A stretch of DNA of 64,000 nucleotides. Source: CAWBVG01 sp963792175 (GTDB lineage Bacteria > Acidobacteriota > Vicinamibacteria > Vicinamibacterales > CAVVIG01). Numbering within the stretch: the first letter of the stretch is position 1; every line of letters begins with the position of its first letter. The position numbers were made by a program, and so were the translations under genes. Under the pieces are notes generated by a model. It did no database searches, was not told the origin of the DNA, and was given only the letters and a program-made list of their open reading frames with translations. Positions 57,185-64,000 of this stretch are shown here, in pieces. The DNA lies in contig CAWBVG010000041.1 of the NCBI GenBank assembly GCA_963792175.1, forward strand, positions 124,001-188,000, in the 5' to 3' direction.

Positions 57185-60162
57185 AATCCTTTGTGACCTC
57201 TGTGTGCCTGGTGTCCATTGTGTGCGTAGGCGTAGCCCACGCGCAGTCCCCGAACACCTCGACGATTGTCGTGCTCGTCACCGATCAGTCGGGTGCCGTG
57301 GTCACGGATGCGAAGGTGTCCGTCACCAACAACCAGACCGGCGCGGTGCGCGATACGGTGTCGGGAAGCGACGGCAGCGCCACGGTGCCGGCGCTGTCGC
57401 TGACCGGAACCTACACGGTCGGCGTGTCGAAGCAAGGATTCGGCAGCGAGGAACGCAAGGACGTCACGCTGCGCGCCGGCGAAACAGCGACGCTCAAGGT
57501 GAAGCTGCTCGTCGGATCCGAAAAGACTGAAGTCACGGTCTACGGCACGACCGAAGGCGTGCGCGCCGATTCGCAGATCGGCCGCCGTCTCGACGCCCCA
57601 ACCATCGACGAAACGCCGATCCTCGGCCGCAAGGTTTCGACGCTGCCGTTGTTCAACTCGGCGTTCCGGCAGGGGAAAGGCACGGGCGACCTCTTCGTCA
57701 ACGCCACGTACTTCGTCACGGGCGGTGGCAGCCGGCGAACGACCACCTTCATGCTCGATGGTGCCAACAACGACGAAGGATGGGGCCGCCAGACCATGAT
57801 CGCCACCGTGCCGGTGGGCGCCATCCAGGAGATCTCGGTGCTCTCGAATGCGTTTTCCGCCGAGTTTGGCTGGACCGCCGGCCCCGCGCTGAACATCGTC
57901 ACCAAGTCGGGCACGAATGACGTGCGTGGCGAAGGGCTCTTCATGACTCGGCCTGGTGCGTGGCAGGCGAAGACCTTCGGGACTGAAGGTTTCTGCGCAC
58001 CGTCCGTCGCGAGTTGCCTCACGCCGGCGACGCTCACCGCCGTCAATCCCGCCGACGTTCCGGACGAGCTGAACCAGTTCTCGGGTGCGATCGGCGCGCC
58101 ACTCGTCAAGGACAGGACCTTCTTCTTCGCCACCGGTGACTACACACGGCAGGATCGGACGACCTTTCTTTCGAACACCTTGCCGGCCTTCCTGCTGCCG
58201 GCGGACGGCCACCTTGATTACGTCGGCAACTACCGCCAGGGACTGTTCAACGGACGGCTCGACCACAAGATCACACCACGCCAGACGTTGATGTTCCGCG
58301 TGAACGTCGATCGGTTTTACGACACCAACCCGAACGACGCCGTGGCCGGCACGAGCGCGCCGAGCGTCGCCCGCAAGTACTCGCGCCGCTCCGTGACCGG
58401 GAATGTCAGCGACACATGGGTGTTGAGCCCGAACCTCCTCAACGAAGCGCGCATCGGATACCTCAACGGCGACCCGGTCACGCTCTGGGAGGCCCAGACG
58501 CTCTCGACCGCGTACACCCGTGCGGGATCGGTTCCCTTCACCATCGGCCAGTCACGCGAGTCAAACGTGCACAGCCGTCAGGCGCAGTTCTCGGACACGC
58601 TGTCGTGGTCGCGCGGCAAGCATACCCTCCGTCTCGGCACCAGCATCGCCCGTCACACGTCCGGTGGCACGGGCAGCGAGCCGGGGACCGCCTCGCTCGG
58701 CACGTTCACCTTCCTCGCCACGACAACGGCGCCGTTCGATCAGTTGACGTTGGCCAGCGTGCAGAACTACACACAGCCGATCAGCTTCGGCATCAGCAGC
58801 TACGAGCTGTCGCAGTGGCTCTCCGCAGTGTTCGTGCAGGACAGCATCCGCGTGAGCAACGACCTCACCCTCGACGCCGGGGTCCGCTACGACCGTCAAT
58901 CGTTGTCCGATGCGACGAACAACGTCGCGCCGCGCGTCGGTTTCGGCTGGCATCCGAACGGCGATTCGCGCCTGTCGATTCGCGGCGGCTACGGCATGTA
59001 CTACACGCAGCTGATTTCGAATGTGCTCGCCGGCTACCTGGTGAACGGGCTGGACGGTCTCACGACCTATACGGCGACGCCTGGACAGCTCGGGTTCCCG
59101 ACCTGCCTCACAGGCGCGTGTCTGCCGCTGTCATTCGATCCGCGCACGCTGGCGCCGGCGCAGCTGCCGGCGCGCGACATCACCATCCAGGCGGGGCAGG
59201 CCGCCTTCTACAAGAGTCAGTTCGCGAAGTACGGGCTGAATTTCGATCTCCTGCCCAACTATCCCGGCGAGCTGGTGAACCCGCGCAGCCAGGTCGTGTC
59301 GATCGGCGCCGAGCGTGAAGTCGCGAAGGGGTTGTTCATCGGGACGGACTACGTGCACCAGCACTGGACCGACCTCGCGCGCAGCGTCGATCTCAACGCG
59401 CCGTCGGCGTTCGATCGCACAGTCATCGGCCAGACGCGGAGCGTCGCCGCGGCCAACGCGACCCGTCCGATCCTGCCGGTGAACGGCGGCGTCCGCTCGG
59501 TCAACGTCCTGATGAACCTCGGAACCTCGGACTACGACGGTCTGCAAACCGAGTTCAGCTATCGCGGGCATTCGAAGATCTACGCGGCGGTCAGCTACAC
59601 CCTGTCCAAGGCGACGAACACCAGCGAGCCGGACGGCAACGGCATCGGGCCGAACCAGAGCACGTTCTCGCGGCTTGGCGAAGAAGAACGCGGACCGAGC
59701 CTGCTGGACCAGCGCCATCGTGCGGTGATCACGTTCACGTACCAGCTGCCGTACAACATGACGGCCGGCACGGTGACGCAGCTCGCGTCCTCGCGGCCGT
59801 TCAATGCCGTCACCGGCGTCGACAACAATGGCGATGGCGCGAACAACGACCGGCCCGTCGTCGATGGCGCCGTGATCGGCAAGTCGGCGTTTCGCGGCAC
59901 CGGCACGCAGGACGTCTCGGCGTTCGTCGAGGGACGCATCAAGAGCGCGGGCCGTACGATCCTGCTGCGGCTGGAGGGCTTCAACCTCTTCAATCACGGC
60001 AACATCCTCGGCCGCGCGCAGACGACCTACGGCGATCTCGCCGCCGTGAATTCAACGTTCGGTCAACTGGTCAGCGCCGGCACGGCGACCAACGCGATCC
60101 CGGCACTGGCGAACATCGATCCGCCGCGGATGTTTCAGTTCCAGGTGAAGTTCAGCTTCTAA
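57181..60162 (+). CDS. Oar-like TonB-dependent receptor with carboxypeptidase-regulatory domain
   Basis: 993 residues and an intact frame. Signal peptide (SFVTSVCLVSIVCVGVAHAQ) is repeat-like; an N-terminal regulatory domain (TDQSGAVVTDAKVSVTN), a plug and a beta barrel follow, ending FQFQVKFSF. The ATG overlaps the upstream stop. It would transport the same class of compound handled by the DUF1080-like protein. It is similar in architecture to the receptor at 612. Confidence 0.92.
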   Translation: MKSFVTSVCLVSIVCVGVAHAQSPNTSTIVVLVTDQSGAVVTDAKVSVTNNQTGAVRDTVSGSDGSATVPALSLTGTYTVGVSKQGFGSEERKDVTLRAGETATLKVKLLVGSEKTEVTVYGTTEGVRADSQIGRRLDAPTIDETPILGRKVSTLPLFNSAFRQGKGTGDLFVNATYFVTGGGSRRTTTFMLDGANNDEGWGRQTMIATVPVGAIQEISVLSNAFSAEFGWTAGPALNIVTKSGTNDVRGEGLFMTRPGAWQAKTFGTEGFCAPSVASCLTPATLTAVNPADVPDELNQFSGAIGAPLVKDRTFFFATGDYTRQDRTTFLSNTLPAFLLPADGHLDYVGNYRQGLFNGRLDHKITPRQTLMFRVNVDRFYDTNPNDAVAGTSAPSVARKYSRRSVTGNVSDTWVLSPNLLNEARIGYLNGDPVTLWEAQTLSTAYTRAGSVPFTIGQSRESNVHSRQAQFSDTLSWSRGKHTLRLGTSIARHTSGGTGSEPGTASLGTFTFLATTTAPFDQLTLASVQNYTQPISFGISSYELSQWLSAVFVQDSIRVSNDLTLDAGVRYDRQSLSDATNNVAPRVGFGWHPNGDSRLSIRGGYGMYYTQLISNVLAGYLVNGLDGLTTYTATPGQLGFPTCLTGACLPLSFDPRTLAPAQLPARDITIQAGQAAFYKSQFAKYGLNFDLLPNYPGELVNPRSQVVSIGAEREVAKGLFIGTDYVHQHWTDLARSVDLNAPSAFDRTVIGQTRSVAAANATRPILPVNGGVRSVNVLMNLGTSDYDGLQTEFSYRGHSKIYAAVSYTLSKATNTSEPDGNGIGPNQSTFSRLGEEERGPSLLDQRHRAVITFTYQLPYNMTAGTVTQLASSRPFNAVTGVDNNGDGANNDRPVVDGAVIGKSAFRGTGTQDVSAFVEGRIKSAGRTILLRLEGFNLFNHGNILGRAQTTYGDLAAVNSTFGQLVSAGTATNAIPALANIDPPRMFQFQVKFSF

Positions 60163-60189
60163 GCCCCCGTCTGCCTCGGTTTCGCTCCA

Positions 60190-61251
60190 TCAGTCGGCGG
60201 CCGTCGCGCGCACGGCCCAGCGCAGCTTCGCGGCCGCGGCCCGCCGATTCGAGAACGTTTCTTCCTTCGTGGAACGAATGACCTCGTTCGCGACGTCCGA
60301 ATAGATTCCCCCTCGACGACCCGCCTGGAACGCCTTCTTCACGCGCCGGTCTTCGCCCGAGTGAAAGGTAATGATGGCGACGCGGCCGCCGGGCGCGAGA
60401 CAATGCGGCAAGGATCGCAGAAGCGCGTCGAGCGCGCCGAACTCATCGTTCACGGCGATGCGCAGCGCCTGGAAGGTGCGACGGACAGACATCTTCACGT
60501 CGGTCTTCGCCAGTTGCGGGATCGCCTTGACGAGTCCCATGCGGACGACGCGTTCGACGGCGTGCGTTGTCGTGAGCGGCCTTTGCTTCAGCAGATTGGC
60601 AATCAGCCGTGCGTGCGGTTCGTCGGCGTTCTCGGTGAGCAGCGACGCGAGCTTCTCCTCGCTCAGCCGCGTGAGCAGTTGCGATGCAGGTTCACCGTGC
60701 GATGGATTCATCCGCATGTCGAGGGGACCGGGCTCCTTGTAACTGAAGCCGCGATCCGGGTTGTCGATTTGCATCGACGACACCCCGAGGTCCGCAAGGA
60801 TCAGGTCGGCGGCCGCGACGCCCTCCTCGGCGAGCACGTGCGGAAGGCCAGCGAAGTTCCCCTGGCGCGAGACGAACGTGTCGGCGCCGAAGCCCACGGC
60901 GCGCAGACGTGCTTCCGTGCGAGGCAATTCGAGAGGATCCACGTCGAGCCCGATGACGCGCCCACCAGGCTGCACCCGCTCCAGGATCGCTTGTGCATGT
61001 CCCCCGCCGCCGAGCGTGCAGTCAACCGCGACATCACCGGCCACTGGTTGAAGACAGCGGAGCACTTCGTTCACCATGATCGGGCGATGCATTCCCGCCG
61101 GCGTCTTGCCGGACGCGAGGATCTTCTGCACGTCCGAGGCGTAGCGCTCGGGGTTCAGTTCCTTGTATTTGTCGTTGAATCGGCGCGGGTTCTTCCCCGG
61201 GTATCTCGGCCGGCGCGTGTGGGCCCCCTTCCCTCCGTCTTCTCCGTTCAT
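60190..61251 (-). CDS. rsmH: 16S rRNA (cytosine-1402 N4) methyltransferase
   Basis: 353 residues. It methylates the ribosomal P site. Motifs: MHRPIMVNEVL, VDCTLGGGGHAQAIL (SAM), ILADLGVSSMQID and IITFHSGEDRRVKKAF. The N-terminus has about 50 extra residues (ARPRYPGKNPRRFNDKYKEL type, basic) before the conserved start. It is not next to mraZ or ftsI as in the usual dcw cluster. Frame intact. Confidence 0.93.
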   Translation of the reverse strand: MNGEDGGKGAHTRRPRYPGKNPRRFNDKYKELNPERYASDVQKILASGKTPAGMHRPIMVNEVLRCLQPVAGDVAVDCTLGGGGHAQAILERVQPGGRVIGLDVDPLELPRTEARLRAVGFGADTFVSRQGNFAGLPHVLAEEGVAAADLILADLGVSSMQIDNPDRGFSYKEPGPLDMRMNPSHGEPASQLLTRLSEEKLASLLTENADEPHARLIANLLKQRPLTTTHAVERVVRMGLVKAIPQLAKTDVKMSVRRTFQALRIAVNDEFGALDALLRSLPHCLAPGGRVAIITFHSGEDRRVKKAFQAGRRGGIYSDVANEVIRSTKEETFSNRRAAAAKLRWAVRATAAD

Positions 61252-61631
61252 CGGTGCTGCAGCACGTAGATTCTTCCGCCCGCCCAGCATTGCGGTAACG
61301 CCAGCACGGCGAGCGCGATCGGGTACCACCGCGGTCCCATGCCCATGTTCCACGTCGCGATGACGCCGATGGTCCCCATGATGGTGCCGACGACGCCGAG
61401 AATGAGGACGTGCTTCATCGGCTGGGACGGCGCGAGCCGCGCGGTCAGCCACGCGCCCGCAACGCTGATCGCGAAACGATACGACGTCGCGAGCAGCGAC
61501 AGCTTGTCGTCGATCGGTTGATCCGACGGCGGGTACACGCCAACGGCGTGCAACACGGCATCGGCCAGCGTCGAGACGACGACGATGAAGATCACGCCGG
61601 CGGCGATGGCCCAGATCGATTTTCCACTCAT
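61248..61631 (-). CDS. Small membrane protein of unknown function
   Basis: 127 residues with four hydrophobic segments (IWAIAAGVIFIVVVSTLAD, FAISVAGAWLTARL, VLILGVVGTIMGTIGVIA, PIALAVLALPQCWAGG). It overlaps the rsmH start (ATGA) and the upstream reductase-like gene by 4 bases. No known family was recognised. Confidence 0.65.
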   Translation of the reverse strand: MSGKSIWAIAAGVIFIVVVSTLADAVLHAVGVYPPSDQPIDDKLSLLATSYRFAISVAGAWLTARLAPSQPMKHVLILGVVGTIMGTIGVIATWNMGMGPRWYPIALAVLALPQCWAGGRIYVLQHR

Positions 61632-62226
61632 GATTGTCCTGCGAGGCGCCCGCGTCCGATGCGCGCCGTCTGCCTGCCGTAATTGAAGCGCCAGATCGTC
61701 GCCGCGATCACGAGCAGCGCGCATCCCTCCACGTACGCTTTTTCCGCGTCGATGAAGTCGACCGGGCGATTCTTCAGCAGCGGATCGGCCCAGACGCCGT
61801 GCACGTAGAACACCGCCGCCGCGGCGTACGCCGTGAAGTGCAGCTGCTTCCAACGATGGCGGCCGAAGACCCGGCGGAAGTACGACGTCAGGACAACGAA
61901 CGCGACCAGGTAGAAGGCGATCGCTCCGAGCGTGTTCGGGATCGGCTGCGTCGGCGACCAGATCGGCACCACGATGTCGAACAGCCGGAATCCGGCGGTC
62001 GGCCGAGAAGAGCAGAATCGTCGGATGGAGTGTCGCGGTCGCGAGGCCGATGTAGCCGAGCCAGTTGTGGAAGGTGAACAGCTTCGCCCAGCGCAGCCGC
62101 GGCCAGCCGCCGGATCGGGTTGTAGCCGACCGACAGCAGGAGGCCGAGCAGAATCTGCGCGGTGAACGTCCCGACCGCGATCAATCCGACGACTGACGAG
62201 ATGTCTATCGCGGTCGGGAGCTCCAT
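61628..62226 (-). CDS. Ferric reductase-like haem membrane protein (two frame breaks)
   Basis: About 198 residues. Six helices with His pairs in FTFHNWLGYIGLATATLHP and KQLHFTAYAAAAVFYVHG, the haem-b pattern of ferric-reductase-like and MsrQ proteins. Frame breaks near 62097 (CGGCTGGCC) and 62003 (coding strand CGCCGGATTC), one extra base each. It overlaps the small membrane protein by 4 bases. It may move electrons to a periplasmic partner that is not in the window. Confidence 0.7.
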
Positions 62227-62229
62227 CGT

Positions 62230-64000
62230 TTAGGGCTGCGCGTCGGTCGTCGTCTTCGGCGTCGCGTTCTTCACGTACTTGTCGAACCAGTTGAGCCGCT
62301 CGGCGAGCACGTGCAGCAGCGTCTCGCGGGCCGCGTAGCCATGCGCCTCGTTCGGCAGCGTGACGTAGCGCACCGTGGCGCCGTGGCCTTTGAGCGCCGC
62401 ATAGAGGCGCTCCGACTGAATCGGGAAGGTGCCGGTGTTGTCGTCGACCTCGCCGTGCATCAGCAGAATCGGATCCTTGATCCGGTCCGCATACCAGAAC
62501 GGCGACATCTTGGTGTAGATGTCCGGCGCTTCCCAGAACGATCGGCGTTCCGCCTGGAATCCCCATGGCGTCAGCGACCGGTTGTAGGCGCCGCTTTCCG
62601 CGAAACCCGCCCGGAACAGGCGCGAGTGCGCCAGCAGGTTGGCGGTCATGAACCCGCCGTAGCTGTGGCCGCCGACGCCGATGTGATCGCGATCGGCAAC
62701 GCCCATCTCGACGACCTTGTCGACCGCGGCCTGCGCGCTCGCGATCAGCTGCTCGACGTAGGTGTCGTTCGCCGTTTCGCCCGGCCCGATGATCGGCATC
62801 GTCGGGTTGTCGAAGATCGCGTAGCCCGAGAGCAGCAGGAACATGTGCGAGCCGCCGCGGATCGAGGTGAACTGGTTCGGCGATCCGGTCACCTGGCTCG
62901 CCGAGTCGGCATCGCCGAACTCGCGCGGGTAGGCCCACATGATCACCGGCACCTTCGTCGCCCTGCTTGTAGCCGGGCGGGAGGTACAGCGTGCCCGATA
63001 GCGTGACGCCGTCCTTGCGCTTGTAGGTGACGTACTGCCGCAGGATGTCGCGGATCTGCGGCTGCGGATCCTTGAACTGCGTGACGGCCCGCTTGGCGTC
63101 GGCGCCGGCGTCGCGCGTGTAGTAGTTCGGCGCGTCCTTCTGCGTCTCGTAGCGCGTGATGAAGCGGGTCATCTCGTCGTTCAGCGGCGCGATGAACGAT
63201 TCGAGCGACTCAGACGACGAGCGGAAGACGCGCTCGGTCTTCAGCGTCTTGATATTCAACTTGTCGAGGAACGGGCGATCGCCTTCAGGCGACGCGCCCT
63301 GACCGGCGACGAAGATGAAGTCGCCGCTGCTGCATGATCGGTCCGCCCGCGGGCCGCGCCGCGTCCACCGCCGCCGCCACGGCCCGCCGTGCCGGTGTCG
63401 CGACGAATCGACCGGATTGCCCGGATCGTCGTAGGCGGCGTCCTGCTTGCGGTCCCAGACTTTGCGCGGCGCCGCGCCCGGCTCCATCAGCCAGGTGCGC
63501 GTCCGCCGCGACGCGCGATCGTTCTCGTTCAGCAGCGCGATGCCGGTGTCGGTGTAGTAGATGCCGGCGTATCGCCATTCGGTTTTCGTCGACCTCGGTC
63601 GGCTGTGCCGGAGAATGGCGCCGCGAGTGAGACGATCTTGTCGCGGAACGGCACCTTGATACGGTTGTCGCCGCCGTCGAGCGCTTCGACCCACAGCACG
63701 GTGGCCGGCTGATCGGCGCGCCACTGGTAGCTGCGCGGTCCGGCTTCGACGCCGGTCAGCGTCGTGCCCTCGCGCGATGGCCGGTCCGCGAGCTTTTTCA
63801 CGTCGCCGTCACGCGACCAGACTTCGATGTCCTGGTCGAAGCCATTCGCCGGCACGGTGTGCGAGAACGGCTTCCTGATCTTCGAGACGAGCACGTACTG
63901 GCCGCTCGGAGACGGCGTGACGTTGTTGAAGATCCCGGTCTTGCCGATCGGCGTCTTCGCGCCGGTCGCGGTGTTGATCGACGCCAGCTGGCTCGTGAAG
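62230..64000 (-). CDS. S9 family peptidase, 5' end outside window (several frame breaks)
   Basis: About 590 residues are visible and the N-terminus continues past base 64000. A beta-propeller-like region leads to the catalytic domain: GVGGHSYGGFMTAN (Ser), LLMHGEVDDNTG (Asp) and LPNEAHGYAA (His). The family resembles glutamyl endopeptidase and acyl-peptidase types. Frame breaks, each mostly one extra base, lie near 62960, 63320-63410 and 63590-63610. The Gly-rich stretch near 63350 reads correctly only in an alternate frame. Confidence 0.85.

Overview
The window is GC-rich bacterial DNA and most resembles an acidobacterium of the Vicinamibacteria type. This is inferred from gene content: Oar-like TonB receptors with a carboxypeptidase-regulatory N-domain, many secreted S9 peptidases, an Alternative Complex III plus caa3 oxidase operon, and intergenic spacers filled with short degenerate repeats. 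No rRNA, tRNA, CRISPR array or complete insertion sequence was seen. No gene-free stretch exceeds about 200 bases.

Layout. 1-10.8 kb (+): the end of iolB, an Oar-like receptor, then a tight sugar/polyol operon (PfkB kinase, RbsA-type ATPase, permease, binding lipoprotein, Gfo/Idh dehydrogenase, unknown exported protein). Two repeat families are inserted in frame in the ATPase. 11-12 kb (-): an orphan Dam-like methylase. 12-24.6 kb (-): one respiratory operon, actABCDEF, a small His-rich membrane protein, SCO1, coxBACD, preceded by a Rex-like operator. 24.8-29 kb (-): two paralogous secreted S9 peptidases. 29-31.3 kb (+): a secreted alpha/beta hydrolase, a zinc-ribbon protein, and a protein disulfide oxidoreductase whose second CxxC motif reads U-P-H-C: an in-frame TGA replaces the first Cys and is followed by a bacterial SECIS-like hairpin. 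31.3-32.7 kb (-): an APC permease. 32.9-37.3 kb (-): a lasso-peptide-like cluster (RRE/PqqD, cyclase, precursor, PRMT-like methyltransferase, second PqqD, HprK-like kinase) with no leader peptidase. 37.6-39.5 kb (+): agmatinase, ECF sigma, anti-sigma. 39.6-48.6 kb: M61 peptidase, membrane protein, FAD oxidase, M20 peptidase, ArgH-like lyase, 27-residue peptide, sodium symporter. 48.7-54.2 kb (+): four minor pilin genes and an exported protein. 54.3-60.2 kb (+): ABC-2 exporter, DUF1080-like protein, second Oar-like receptor. 60.2-64 kb (-): rsmH, two membrane proteins, and an S9 peptidase running off the window.

Two points affect how the annotation should be read. First, at least 35 sites in conserved genes carry one base too many, nearly always inside a CG dinucleotide. 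Reading frames jump but protein similarity continues, so these genes are probably intact and the consensus wrong; I give whole-gene spans and list the breaks. The lasso cluster and several other genes have none. Second, several genes have a TATAAT-like box ending only 6-9 bases before the start codon, which suggests leaderless transcripts.
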